Source: Ciona savignyi
Taxonomy: Eukaryota > Chordata > Ascidiacea > Phlebobranchia > Cionidae
Length of the DNA stretch: 64,000 nucleotides
Assembly (NCBI GenBank): GCA_000149265.1
Contig: CH001602.1
Coordinates: forward strand, 13,254 to 77,253
Reading direction: 5' to 3'
Shown one piece after another: positions 24,052 to 37,900 of this stretch. Positions within the stretch are counted from its first letter, which is position 1. Every line of letters begins with the position of its first letter. A program made the position numbers and the translations under genes. Under the pieces are notes generated by a model. It did no database searches, had not been told where the DNA came from, and worked only from the letters and a program-made list of their open reading frames with translations.

Positions 24052-25415
24052 AAGGCTGGTTTACACGATGCGTAGTGATACGAGCCGAAGTGAAACGAAA
24101 TAACTCTCTTTGTTTGTTTTATTTTACCGTTTACACGCTCGTTTTATTTCGTCTCGCTTCGTTTGGTTCGCCCGGGAACGCACCTGAGCGTATCGCTCGC
24201 AAGCTTGCAAGCATTTTATGAACTAAGTTGAGCAGCTATCAGACTTGATCTTGGCCTAGACTTGATTCTCCGATTATTATAAAGTTTGTAATATTTTAAC
24301 GTACGTTCATAGGTAGGGTAATATGATGAAAGGTGCCTTTTACGATTTATTAACTCTCCCGTCCCAATCGTAGCTTTTTAATGAGGCGATGAAACTCGCC
24401 TGGTGATAAGATAGATGCAGGTGGTTATTTTTAATAACACAAGTTCGGACAAGTAGTGTTAGAGCAAAGGCCTACGCCTACCCAGCTCGTTTCTTTTTTT
24501 GTAAAATTGGATGAACCTGTGGCACCTCTAATAATATATATTTGTTTTAATTTATGTCTAAAATATTTTATTCTTTAAACGTCGTTGTTTTGCGTTTGAT
24601 TTTTTCTCACGTGTTTTATTACTCTTAACGTAATTATCATCGTGTACGGCCTTTTGTATTCCCTCTGGTTTAATCATTAACATAGTTTTCCCACCTAATT
24701 CCCCACAGTTAGTAAAACGTGCAGATGTGAACGTCTCGCACGTGAACTTCTCGCACCTCGTAAATGCTCTATATATATTCTGGAAATTTGAATAAAAAAA
24801 AGATAACCTACTATAACCTACAATAACGTACTTCAGACATGATAACTTGCGTTAAGCTGTATAACGTACTAAGTAACTCGCTTCGCGAATAAACCGTATA
24901 TTGAAAGGGACGCAGAATACAATTAAAGTGAATCAAGAGTTATAGACGTCGAGTTTGAGATCTAGACATTAAAAATCGCGGCTACCATAATATTTGGTAG
25001 GCGTTCTGTGGAAAGTAGATTTTCCGCTGCGCAGCTCGCCAGAGACCGTAAGGCAGCCGGCTAAATCAAGCTCAGCCAAATGCAAGCAATCAGCCTGTAA
25101 AAAAGCGCGAGCTCACAAACCCAAACAGTACGATTTATTCTTTTTGCTGCCGTAACAGCAAAAGTGCTGCTGCGTGATGTTGTATAATCTTTAGATTTGT
25201 ACTGGGCGATCGTATGCTTGTTATCGCCATTTTCCATTTAGTAAAAATTGCTTCAAATAAAATTGTTGTGAAAGAAACAAATACCAAACGAAATAGTTAA
25301 AGGTTGTTGTCATGGCAATACGCATCGCTGCGCTTACGTGTAAACAGTACAGAATAATTCGCTTCACCGCGTTTGTCTTAGTCTCGTTTTGCCACGCATC
25401 GTGTAAACCAGCCTT
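24052..25415. mobile_element. 1.36-kb TIR element upstream of copy A
   Basis: Ends are perfect 22-bp inverted repeats starting AAGGCTGGTTTACACGATGC. TTAA is found at both borders (24,050 and 25,415; one extra T on the right). Interior includes subterminal CGTCTCGCTTCG/GTCTCGTTTTGCC motifs, but no transposase frame. It lies within a 1,435-bp block (24,027-25,461) absent from the equivalent place upstream of copy B, ending 19 bp before the copy A start codon. Confidence 0.8.
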
Positions 25416-25819
25416 TAAACTTTCAGTCGCACAACAGAACCTGTTTAAATATATTTATATCTAAACACTAAAATTGAAACATGAATATAAATGTCAGCAG
25501 AAACACATTGAACACAACAAGTCAAAATCTAGTGGAAACGAAATATTTCTGCAAGAAGGAAAAACCTCAGGTAATAGAATAAACCTTGGTATAAACATAT
25601 TTTATATTATTATTGTCTTTAAATTTTTATAGGGAATATTATTGGATTTGTAAGACACATCGTGTTTTAAAAACCACTTCGGTTACTTTTGGGCGTTCCA
25701 CTAAATATTCTACTTTAATGAAAACGGAACACATGAACATAAGTGTCACTTAGCGATTTAACATACGACCAAAAAAGTCTTTGTTTCTCTCACAACCTGA
25801 TATCTAAAGTCGGGTCAAA

Positions 25820-26035
25820 TGATAGGATATTCAGATCACCTCGCACCCACCGCCTGGTTACCGGAGCTATTGCAGTGTTTAGTGTATGATTCGGACGTTT
25901 TTTTTTAATTTGGGTAAATATTTTTTACTGGATTCAGGCAATGTCCCCTAAGTGCCTTCCCCTGCCTTGCCCCAAAACAAATCCTAGAAGAAAATCCTTT
26001 CGATTCTACAACCCTCTGCACTACAATGTTACTGA
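25820..26035 (-). repeat. SINE family 1 in intron 1 of copy A
   Basis: Reads ATTCAGATCACCTCGCACCC onwards; orthologous by position to the SINE in copy B intron 1, so shared by descent. Confidence 0.7.
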
Positions 26036-26489
26036 TTTATCAACATAAATTTATAAATGATATACACTACCTATTAAATAATGAGGTGATTTAGTTGGTT
26101 ATCAAATAGGAAATCAACATCGTAATGGAAATGGAAGCTCACGGAACTAAACATAAGTACGTCGAACACCGCTACGTGTTAGTTATTGATGTGAGTGGAA
26201 GCATGGAAAATGTCGCTGACGGGCAAACCTGCAGTCTGCTGGAGAGAATGAAAGTACGATCATTAACAAAAAATACTACTTTACGTAATCATGTTTGCTT
26301 TCAGACATTTGCAGAGTTGTTTATTGAGAAAACAGCTGAGTCCGCCTGGTTGGCAATTGTCACATTCAACGAAAGAGCTGATATCCAACTAAACCTCACT
26401 CAAATGTCCCCAGAAGGAAAGGTTCGTTCACATTGCATGTCGTTGTGAATCTCCAAATATTTCCTTTGTATAAAACATTCAGGAGGCTG

Positions 26490-26804
26490 AAAGTGGCATG
26501 TGTTTTACCGCCGCTATTTGCAAAATAAATTTTGTATGTGTATGCAAGCACCATTGGTATAATGTTTAAACCAAGTATATGTTTTGATTGCGCAGACAGA
26601 AACTAAAAGCACCTGATATAACAAACCGAACTAGTTATCCAGGTTTGCAAGATAGGCCATGGCCGTACTTAACCCAAGTACGAGCATGACCTTTTCTTGC
26701 TGGTATTGCGTTGCGATAACTAACAAAAAGTACGTCAGTGAAATTAAAAAATATAATCAAATAATTAATACACACCTAAAATTTTTGGCCAAATTATATA
26801 TAAA

Positions 26805-26855
<51 letters not shown>
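26490..26855 (+). mobile_element. Poly(A)-ending insertion in copy A exon 4
   Basis: 366 bp absent from copy B, ending in about 60 A-rich bases (A-runs around 26,803-26,854). A poly(A) 3' end indicates LINE-type retroposition, as a truncated element or a copied RNA. No target-site duplication was found and no coding frame is convincing; the lysine-rich open frame is the A-run itself. Confidence 0.7.
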
Positions 26856-29214
26856 CGAGAGGTGCTGTTGGTAAGTTTACAGCTGGCGGAAGGACCAATA
26901 TTAGCGATGGGTTATTTACAGCATTGACGACCATTCTGTAAGTAACTAAAAAAATCCGTATTACTAATTTTACTTTAAAGTTCAATGCGCTAGGGTGAAT
27001 TGTTCAGTTGGTTTTGCCGCCTACCGAATAGGAGCGAAATCCAAACATGCACTTGTTAGCCTTGCCTGATCTCTGATGCTTAAAGTGTTAAACTAAAAAC
27101 GCAGTAAAGTTTTGATTATATTCAGCCGACTTTAAAATAATCTATAACCGGGCAATCTTTATAAAGTAATCTAGCTATTGCATGTGTTATAACGTAATCT
27201 GTCTTATTTTCAACCCATAAATGTGTGTTCATCCTATATACTGTGCGTGTAAACCCTTAAACATACCTTACCACATAAAATAGAGGCCGAAGGGGCTGCA
27301 CGAGATTCATCCTTCTTTTCACGGATGGCGCGGCAAATCACGGGATTTGCGACGCTAACCAGCTGATCAGTGAATACAAACGTCGGTGTCGAGATGGTAG
27401 GGATTCCTGTGTCCCTGTCTCTGCTATCACTGTGGAAGGTTACCAACCGGAGTTTCTATATCAGGTAAGGGGCTAATGTGGTTTCATTAATTTTTAAACT
27501 TTGTTGTGCAATATTAATGTCATTAGTTTAATCGTTACATCATGTATACTTTTTCACAAACCATTTTGCATTGATATATTAACAGTCAATGGCTGCTCTA
27601 CAAAAGGTTTAATGTATCGAACTTTGAATAATCTTGCTTTTATGTTGAATTTAATTGCTGTAAGTCTTGTTACCGCGGTATTTCTTGTGATCTACACACA
27701 TGATTTTAATATTGTAAATACAGGTAATAGGTTACTACTATAGATTTTTTACCTCAAACTTTGATTTTACATATCTAGGTCATGATTTACAAGTTTTAAT
27801 CCGATAACTCCTACTGGCTGGGTGATTTAAGGCGTCACGACATTTAATAATACAAAAACAGCAAACTTCTAAAAAGAACGGCCAAAGCAAAATATCTAGG
27901 CCTAATCATACCAAATTTGCAGTAAAGTCACGCCATTAAACTGACTCACTCTATATAATCCATAGATATCAACCAAGCTAGGAAGTGACGCATTTTACTG
28001 GCTTCGATTTGATACAGATTTTGAAGCAGACATGCTAACCCCCCAAATCCTACGGTAATATATATTTGCTAATATAATAATATCATACGATTGCTGCACA
28101 CGTAAAAATAACGAATGTTAAATCTCATTTCGTATGACGTCAACAGAGAAATGACGTACATAACTGACGTCACCGTTGTAGCGACGTCAAGTGGAGGGTC
28201 AACTTTGCAGCATGAAATTGGGGGAATTAAGGTTGAGATTTACTTTACTCCGACAGCTAAATATTAGTTTTAACCCACGCTTTAAACAAACACAAGTTAA
28301 TATAGACTATAGATCAATATGTGGTTTACTTGTGTAATGTTCCCGTGTCCAAGTGCGAGACTTCTAAGTTCTTCCATTCATTCCCAAATACAATGAAGAA
28401 AAACCTCATGTTCTGCTTGCGATTGCCGGTCAACTACACTGTAAGTGATTTTGCCCACAGTTGGAATTGTTAGTTGTAAAACATTTTTTTCCTGTGTTAG
28501 TAGGATTTACACCACATCGAAATACTGAAAGTCGAGGTGACGTTTTTGGATGGAAATTTAAATTGGAGGAATTTCACCGATTCGGTTAAACTTTGTCTTA
28601 AACCAATACAAGAGTCAGCGGTACAACTTCAATCGGGTATTTTGTAAGATTGGACGCGCTTTGAAAAAGCTATTTAATTTAAAATATTTTCAGATTCCAT
28701 AGAAATGAAACGTTACAGAGAAAGGGCTGTAGCTTACGCCAATATTCGTAGTGTGATTGACTCATCTTGGGACGCAGTAAAGGAAAGCGTCTGCAAAACA
28801 TCCGAAGAAACTTGTAAACGTGCTCTGAACAGCTTTTTGGTTCATGCAACGGAAAAGTTAGACGGGTATGTTGTGGCGACCATAACTTGAAACTTTATTT
28901 CTCTAAGTTAATTCTAGTTTAAGTTAAGTTACCACACGAGTAATGTTGTCTATTTTTTGGCACATTTGTTAACCTTTGTGGTGTTGCGTGTTCAATGCGA
29001 ATATAAGTTTTCGAACTCATAGGAAAGATAACACTGTAACGGAGCAATATGATCGGGTACGAAAGGAAATGAACGGTACACTCGAAACAGCCAGGCTAGC
29101 GCTTGGCCCGCAAGATCACCAGTTTTCTAATCTAACAGGGAGACTGGATACGTTTACCAAGCATTTAAATTATGCCAATGATCACATTCAGCAGTGAGTA
29201 AAATTTGTATAGAA

Positions 29215-29490
29215 TTAGAAAAGATATTAATGTTTGACCTTGTGAGTAAAAGAACCAAGGGGTTAACACACGGGCAATTGCCAGATCACCTTGTGCCCAC
29301 CGTAGGTTTACCGAAACCATTGCAATATGTTGTGTGCGTTTTAGACATTCCTTCAATTTAGTTAACCCATTTTTTCCGCTGGGGAAAATTCTGTTAAGTG
29401 CTTTGCCCAATGACACAACCGACTCGCTAGCGACCAGTTTTGTATCTACAACCCTTAGGCTTGAAGGTGACGCAATAACCCACCAGACTA
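29215..29490 (-). repeat. SINE family 1 in intron 11 of copy A
   Basis: Same insertion as in copies C and E; tail TTAGAAAAGATATTAATGTT on the left, head CTTGAAGGTGACGCAATAAC on the right. Confidence 0.75.
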
Positions 29491-30367
29491 ATCTGTCGGA
29501 TTAACATTAAATTTGAAAAAATTTAACGTTGTTTCAGAACCAGCAATCCAGGAGATTTTTTAGGCAATGTATGGGGGAAATTGGCGGCAATGCGGTCTTC
29601 ATTGGAGAAAGAAATGCCGACTAACACCGGGGTGTTCGATACCTCCATGAATCAGCCATTCATGCAATTTTCTGTGAAAGAAGTATTGAAACAACTAAGA
29701 GATGTACGTTACCAGGCTTAATAGGAACACAAGAGTATATAAACACGCATCCTCTGTTGACAGAAAACTGTGTTTTAGTGGGAAAACAAACCTGTAATAA
29801 ATTATCATTTGTAATCAATAGACTGCAGTAGATAAAGAAGTAAAACATCTGCAAAGATGACTTTAACATTATTTAAATTTACTGGTTTATTCCGTTGGAC
29901 AATAACTAAAGCATATAATTTCGTAGCCTGACGCTGCATTAGATTTGGTAACTGACTGCTTCATTTAAGATAATCTGACAATTTCTGACTACATATTATT
30001 TTGTAATAATATTTTACTTTATGTGACCAACGTTCTACTTTAGGGTCCAACAAGTGACCAAGATGAAGATGAAGTTATGACTGAACAGGAAGAAGTTGTA
30101 GAACCCGAGACTGTTATCAGTCTGATCGCTAGAACGATTGGTCCGATAGCAAAACGCATTCGTGCTTTCTTATCGTTATTAGTGGTTTCAGTTGCCAGAA
30201 GTCTTGGTCTGAATCTTGTTCAAGCAACTGTAGATGCCATATCCATGATTGGGGTTGGTATGGTAGGGGCGATACTGGCCAATTCCATTGGTTGGCTTTT
30301 AGTTGTTCTTGGCGTGTTCGTAAGCATATTTGTTCTTGGCGTGTTCGTAGGCAGAACGAGATCATAA

Positions 30368-31930
30368 ACGTCCCTTCTAAGTTAAACCACATGTATTTTG
30401 TTGAAGTATATTCTTTTCTTGGTGCACTTACAAATTTCTTCATGTATATAAGCTACTAACTTTTGCAAAGATGGCAAAAAAATGTATATATTTTCCAATT
30501 GTCCATTTATGGTAAATATTTTACACATGATAGTTTAATAATTATACTAAGTGCCTTATAAAATACCAAGTAAATATTCAACTCTTTCTTGTCACGTTAT
30601 CTACAGTACTCAACACACTGCAATATTTTCTTGATATGACCTCACAATCGCTCCTGACTGAGGTTTATTTGGCAACGATGGAGTTCTATTACACAACAAT
30701 GTAGAATACATGTTAAAAACAAACAATGTACAGTCTGGGTTATAGCAGTCAACCCAGTTGTAAGCCTAATTTGTGTTTTACTATTTTAACCAGAATGGGC
30801 CTGAAAGGTTAATTTCATTTAATTAGTAATGTGATACTGTCTTTTTAAAAACTGTAATTTAATTTTATCCTTAGTCCGATCTTGTAGGGTTTAATCGTTT
30901 TTTTGTTGTGTTTTTTTTAAGGCAAAGTTAAAACATTGTAGATTTAAATAATCTTTACAGCTTACCATAGTATCATTATACGTTTGTTTTACTTGTAATT
31001 ATTACCTTGTAGCATAGTTAAAAAAGTATGAAAGGAAATATTAATAAACAAGCATCGTTTCCACGGAAATTAAGTACAGGACCAAACTTTATTTAGCATG
31101 TTAAATCTGTCTTCCACTATCATTAGTAGGATCTTAAGATATAGGCGTATCCATGAGACTGAATGTAAAAACATGGGGCGGTTAAATAGGACAAAAAATT
31201 GTGGAAGTAACATATTTACATCGAGGCTTTGTATCTTATTGGAGTATAATGTTGGTACTTAATGATTCGCCGGTTAAAAATAAATGAAAAGCGACACAAA
31301 TAGGAAGTTTTTTTATTTACAAACAAGCACAGTTTTTTTAAATCACCTTAACAAACCACTATAAAAATACGGAAAGAAAGTTTGCAAACCTTTGTTAAAT
31401 TTTAAACGTATAAAAAAAACACTGCAACAATATATTTAATTAAGGATACAAAGGTATTGCAATATAATACAGTGTGAGAAAAAGGGCATATAATCAAAAG
31501 TAAGCTTATTGTCAAAATAGTTCGTGGTATGAAACTAAATTCAAGTACAGCATAGTATGTGAAGTTTTTTAGGTACAGCATAGTGTGTGAAGTTTTAGGA
31601 TGGTCAATTGTCTTTCAATTTATTTGAACCTACAATATATTGGTGGCAAGAAAGTTATGTTTTTCAGCCTCAACTACAAGAACATCCTTGACGGTCCGAT
31701 TTCAGGTTATTTGTATCTCTGGTTAAAGTACAACGCCATTTGCCCCTAAGCCTCAACTACAATGACATCACTGGCGTTTAATTACTAAGTGAATTTTTAC
31801 AGGAGCTTAAACCCCTGTTCCTTTTTACCCGAAAAATATTCTTAAGTTTCGAGTATGATGAGTTTGAACTTTAAAAGAATCTTGTTTATCCAATGGATTG
31901 AAATCGTTTAGCACACCAGAATCGCAAATT
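30368..31930. other. Intergenic between copy A and the P450 gene
   Basis: 30,592-30,840 is the inverted copy of 4840-5115, the last detectable part of the gene duplication. 30,850-31,930 is AT-rich, with ATTGT(C)AAAATA-type stretches. A minus-strand AATAAA near 31,620 could serve the P450 transcript. Confidence 0.5.
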
Positions 31931-31935
31931 TTTTG

Positions 31936-34900
31936 TCACTTGATATTGACAAATTTGAACTGTGGTGGCCGTGACGGGAATGAAACGAGACGGAACGCCA
32001 CCTTTATCGGGTCTCCGTGGTACTCGATGCGGTAGTTCGACAACAGAGTTAGGACTAGAAGTTGCAATTCCTGGACGGAGAACTTGCGGCCCGGGCACAT
32101 TCGCTGACCAAGTCCAAACGGGCCTGACATTATAAACCTGAAGATAGATTTCTTATAAATATCGGATACATGTGTTTATTTAGAATATGATAGGATATTC
32201 ATGTTTATCTCCGTGAATGATAAAACCAAGGGGTTAAAACACCGGCAAGCGTCAGATCACCTCGCGCCCACCGTCGGGTTACCGGAGCTATTGCAGTGTG
32301 TTGTTTGTGATTTACACGTACGTTCAATTTGGTAGCATCCATTATTCCGCTGGGTTCAGGCAGTCTTCATTAAGTTGACCAAGGACACAACCGGCTAGCT
32401 AGCGATCATTTTCGAACCTTTAACCTTTCGCGTTATAGGCGTCGCACGAAACCACCAGACTTGCCGATCGGATTTAGTCGACTAATAACCTTAAAAGTAA
32501 TAGCGTGGGCCTTATGCCCACAGTCAGGTTAACGCAGTGCTATTTTAGTATGTGACGGGGTGCTACAGTTTTTGAACAACCCAGTAAAACCACTGTCTTT
32601 AAGTAACCTACGAAAGTGCCTTCTTAAGACTTAGGTGACAAGTCATAGCTGGTTTTAATTCTACAACCTTTAGCCTGACGATTCGAGGGGCTACGATTGA
32701 GGTAACCGAACAAATAGATATTATATTCAATGGTATAACTAAATGCTAATTTCCATGTTGAATTAGCTAGAAGTTAAGTTCGAGGTGCAGTTTGCACCCC
32801 CGGCAACAGTAATTTTGCGCCTATGTGTATTTCAGCTTTACCTGTCTTTTTGCCGCTTTTCCACCGACTTTTCCCCTAACCATCTCTCGGGTATGAATGT
32901 GTCCGGATCGGTGAAGTACTCAGGGTTCCTACTGTTCACCGTGTTCGACGTGTTGAGGATATGGGTACCTTGAGTGAACGGGATAAGATAAGATAGAATT
33001 GGATAGGATAGGATATTCATGTTTATTCACGTAAATGGAAAGTGCGTTATCACACAGGCAATCGTCAGATTACCTTGCGCCCACCGTCGGGTTACCAGAG
33101 CTATTGCTGTATGTTATGTATGATTTTTCACGTTCCTTTAATATAGTAGAACCCATTAAGTCGATGGGTTCAGGCAATGTTCGTAACGTGCCTTGCGCAA
33201 GGACACAACAGACAAGCTAGCGACCAGTTTCGAACCTGCAACCCTGAAAGGCGACGCACTTAACCACTAGGCCAACCTGTCGGAATGAGGTTTGTATTGA
33301 TTGGTACACGATAGTTTAATTTTTCCCGGGTGTACAATGATAGTTGTTTTGCTACGAGTATTTAAAAATGACTGTGTGCCAACAGTCGGGTTGCTTGATC
33401 TTTAAGAGTTCAATTAGTCCATGCTTATTTGGTGGGAAGTAGATCGATGGCGCTCCCAAAAAAGGAACGAATCACCAGCTGTTACTAAGGGATTGTGACA
33501 TTAGGCTTCACTGTATCATTTGTATCAATAAAAATTGATAAAATTATGATTCTGACCTGATTGAACTAAATATTTTTCTTAACTGTTGCATTATTTTTTA
33601 TTAAGAAATTGATGCAATTTTAGTGTATTGTAAGGATAGGGATGTACAGTGCTGGCTTTAAAGTAAAAGCAAAAAAAGCTAATAAGCACGGTTGTAATAT
33701 ACCTGCGGGTACGTTGTAGCCAGAAAGGATAAGGTCTTTGTTAAATCTCCGAGGCGACGAACTGACGAAGGGGAACATGCGCTGTGTTTCTCTCAAACAT
33801 GCTTGCAGGTACTTCAGGTTGTGAAGCGACTGAACAGGAAAAGGATTCATGTTTATCCCCGTGATTAGTAAAACGCAAAAACGGGTTATAATCAGTGATG
33901 GGATCCAAGAGGTTCGCATGGTTTCGGTGTTAATACGACCGATTTATATACGGGTTTCTTCCTTAGACTTGTTGTTACATTGATCTTTGTGACAAGTACA
34001 TCATAACTCGAAACTTAATTCAGTAAAAATACTTTGCCATTTATTATATTGTGCGTGCGAAACGTGACCGCTTCGAACCCAAAACAAAATAGATCGCTTT
34101 TAGAAAACTTAAAAAAAAATCCTTACTTTGCCATCTATTTTGTCTTGCTTGCTAATGGGCATCACTTCTTGTCGTAACTTCTCCTGTGCTTCAGGATTGG
34201 TAGCAAGAGCATAGAGGAAGAACGCAGCACTGTTGGAGGTCGTGTCTATCCCAGCCACGAGAAACTCCGTCATGAGAATTACTTTTTCACTGAAAAATAT
34301 ATTTTATCTTCACTACTTTTTTTTGGCTTTAATTTTGAACTCCGGATGGGCTAATTGCTAAGACCGTTTTTGTAAGTCTGTATATGTATCGGTCGCGTTA
34401 ACCATTCCGCTACACGACCGTACCCTGTAATGCAACTTCACGAAAGAGTTTTACGTAAAATTCCCTTATTAAAAGTGATTGAATTAATAATTTTAAAACT
34501 ATCTGTAAAAATCTCTATTAATCCCATAAAGTGTAACATAAGAGGACGTATAACCAATTAAGACCTCTATGCGCGGCAGGATGTGACGAGTGATACCCTT
34601 CCTTAGTCAATGTTTTTAAACGAGTGATTTGCTGAGTAACAATGGTGGTGATTCCCCAATGTTTTTTTTTCAATTAAAAGCAGAATGTACTAGGCTGCGC
34701 GCCGATGTTCTTGCATAGCTGTTAAGTTTTGTAGTAGTGTAGCAGTGGTTTGTGAAATAAAGTTGTTAATTGTACATCTGCTAGCTTTTTTCCTGGGAAA
34801 AAGTTGCCGATGTTCCGTGTGGTAGTTCCACTCTATAAAACCCGGTAATAGGGATAACCCAACTATGCATTGTAATATCTCAATCCTGTCCATTGTGGGC

Positions 34901-37900
34901 ATTATGGATCGTATATTACCCGTGAATAAAGCTCGTTTTACTGTTTTTGTATATAGAATTCAACCCGTATATCGGACGCGTCAACCATTCGGCCACGCGA
35001 TACTACCTACTATTTGTTGCAAATGGGACATTCGCACAAGGGACATAGACAGCCTTTAAAGGGAATCAATTTAATACTAACGTTACCTGTCTGTCAGTGA
35101 AGAATTATTCAATAAGCTGTTCAGTTTTGAGTGTCGTTCATCTTTTAATAACCTCTTGATGTGGTCGTTTGTGGAGTTGTACTGTTCTTGCAACGCCAGA
35201 CGCAAAATCTAAAAGAATCACATTAAAAACGTTAGAGGGTGTCTTTGTTTCTAATTTGCTGGTATATAGCCGTGATTCAAAGTCCCTACCATAAACATTT
35301 TCACATAAATCAACCTTGACTTAAGCACACCACTTGTCCATCTGTGCCACATTTCCAAAGTCCCTACCATACACATTTCCACACAAATCAACCTTGATAA
35401 GCACACTACCTGTCCATCTGTGCCACATTTCCAATGTTCCTACCATACACATTTCCACACAAATCAACCTTGATAAGCACACCACCTGTCCATTTGTGCC
35501 ACATTTCCAATCTCGAGACAAAACACATTAGCAAAAATTACCTTCATATCTTTAGTATTAAAGTATTTCCACAGCGGCAACGAATACAGAAGCTCCCCCA
35601 TAGATTGAAAGATGCGTTCATTACAATTGATCATATCTTCTATTTCTTTTCCTGGCCGTTTATCCAATGCCCCTGTGGTGGACAAATTATTCATGTGATT
35701 TTGCCTTAATCAGTTCTATTTGTTTTTGCTTTAGAATGGGAAAGAATATTCATATTTATCACTTTTGGTATAGCAAAGATCTCGCCCTACAGCCGAGTTA
35801 TCAGTTTTCACAGCGTGTTGTATACTGTGCAGACATCATGTATTCAATTAACCTGCACTAAGCGACTTACGCACGCACACAGTCGAACAACTATCAGTTA
35901 GTGTCGAACTTATACCTTTCGGGCTACCCGCTATTGATACCAATGATATCTACATATTAATACATTAACAGAATGATCGAACATGTAATCCGAATGTTTT
36001 GGTGGGTTAGTGCGTCGCATTTTAGCGCAAATGTTATCGCTTCGAAATTGGTCCCTGCTATAGTCGGTTGTGTCCTTGGTTAGCTAGTCGGTTGTGTACG
36101 TTGTTACGCAATATCTATACCTCTTGTAAGATTTGGAAATTTTTGAAGTGACTGGTTGTAGTATTACCGCAGTTAAATTGACCTGAGCCTAATATTTTTT
36201 AATATTAATTTTTCAGTTATGTATAGAGGTGAAGTTCATAAGTTAGCCTACTGTGTAAAATATTTTAAAACCGCAAATTTTAGTAATATCATAACGTAAA
36301 AGTGGTATACAAGTTTTGAAGTTGGAATAACGTCTTGATATTGCTGGAGTTGCACGTTTTATGACTAGTCCTGTAGATGGCGTATAACCAATTAAGACCT
36401 CTATGAACGGCAGGATGTGACGAGTGGTACCCTCCATGAGTCATTGTTTTTAAACTAGTGTTTTGCTGAGTAACAATGGTGGTGATTCCCCAATGTTTGT
36501 TTTGTTGAAAGCAGCATGTGCTAGGCTGCGCGCCGGTGTTCTCGTTTAGCTGTAAAGTTTTGTAATCGTGGAGCAGTGCTTTGTAAAATAAAGGTGTTGA
36601 ATGTGCATCTGCTAGCTGTTTTGTTGGAAAAAAGTTGCCGATGTACGAAGGGGTATGGGCTCAAAATTTTTAAACAAAATTTTGTAGGGTTTTGAGTTTA
36701 GGTTGCAGATCCAAGCTTCTAATTTTGAATTGTGAAAAAATCTAAGACTTCCTATGTCAGGATTTTGAGTGACAGTCGTTTTCTGTGAGGTCAGTTTGCA
36801 TTGGGAGATAGGGAAAATAATTAGTTGAACGCCTCCTAAATGAAAAACGGGCTATTTTGAATTTTGGGCCAAAATCTCCAAATTTATAGAAATTTGAGTG
36901 TGGATAAATGTTACTAGTCAACTGTTTGTCTAAAATCTTACACTTAATTACTTATGCTAATTAGCAAAGTAATTAATTAGTCATTTTTTCTCATTTTTGG
37001 TTGTTTTCACTCCGGTAGAGGGTCGTTCGGATATTTTTTCAAGAACCTAACTTCGAATGGCTTTTATAAATACCAGACAATCTTTCGATACAGACTGTTA
37101 ATCCGATTTATGATATAGGACTGAAAAATGTACTCCTCTTGGTATCCACATGTGTACCTTTTTTTCATATTTTTCAATTTTTGGGCAGGTGTGAAGGCCT
37201 AGATGTGTTGTTGGACACTTATGCATACAGAAGATATAAAAACTTACCAATCCTAACCATCCTTGATTGTCAAACATTGATGAAAGAAGTGGAGGCGGAT
37301 AAAATGTGGTCACACGAGGCTCAAAGGTGACATTGGGTGTGTTTTTTTACTCAAAAACAACTATTTGTACCCTGGTTATGGACTTTAAACCTTTCAAATT
37401 ACAGTAAAAAAATGTGCTGAAACTTGTGGAACATCAAGCAGTGAATTTTAATGTGTACGAAGAGTTTCAGTCATCACCAGTGACACTGTCGCCAAATGAA
37501 ATCTACAGAATGACCACCCTTCAGTCGAAGGCCTGTAATAGCCGAAGCAGTCAACCGAAAGGGTTAAAATTTGGACCAGAGTCTCACAGAATGACCTCTA
37601 CTAGTAAGTTCAAACAGTTTAAACCAAACTGGAACGGTCACCGTTTCCAAGATGGCGTATAACCAATTAAGACCTCTATGAACGGCAGGATGTGACGAGT
37701 GGTACCCTCCATGAGTCATTGTTTTTAAACTAGTGTTTTGCTGAGTAACAATGGTGGTGATTCCCCAATGTTTGTTTTGTTGAAAGCAGCATGTGCTAGG
37801 CTGCGCGCCGGTGTTCTCGTTTAGCTGTAAAGTTTTGTAATCGTGGAGCAGTGCTTTGTAAAATAAAGGTGTTGAATGTGCATCTGCTAGCTGTTTTGTT

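Larger units (their letters stand above)
25481..30367 (+). pseudogene. VWA-gene copy A, 13 exons, exon 4 interrupted
   Basis: Exons: 25481-25570 (1), 26110-26253 (2), 26305-26421 (3), 26483-26489 plus 26856-26937 (4, split), 27284-27464 (5), 27978-28054 (6), 28147-28231 (7), 28354-28440 (8), 28504-28636 (9), 28694-28865 (10), 29023-29193 (11), 29538-29703 (12) and 30044-30367 (13, TAA). Apart from the insertion, lengths and phases equal those of B and C. Exons 2 and 5 keep DVSGS and LLFTDG; exon 4 holds the MIDAS Thr and carries a 366-bp poly(A)-ending insertion. Skipping exon 4 shifts the frame. Exon 5 also has a +1/-1 compensated frameshift replacing ARDS-type residues just before the metal-site strand. 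The C-terminus has an acidic linker and a hydrophobic hairpin (about residues 560-605). Probably a pseudogene despite its otherwise complete structure. Confidence 0.7.

Noticed and set aside
26659-26874. Open frame ending in a poly-lysine run
   Set aside because: Artefact of the poly(A) end of the insertion in copy A exon 4.
37645-37665. YY1-like AAGATGGCG at the start of the 460-bp repeats
   Set aside because: Single short motif match; insufficient to call a regulatory site.
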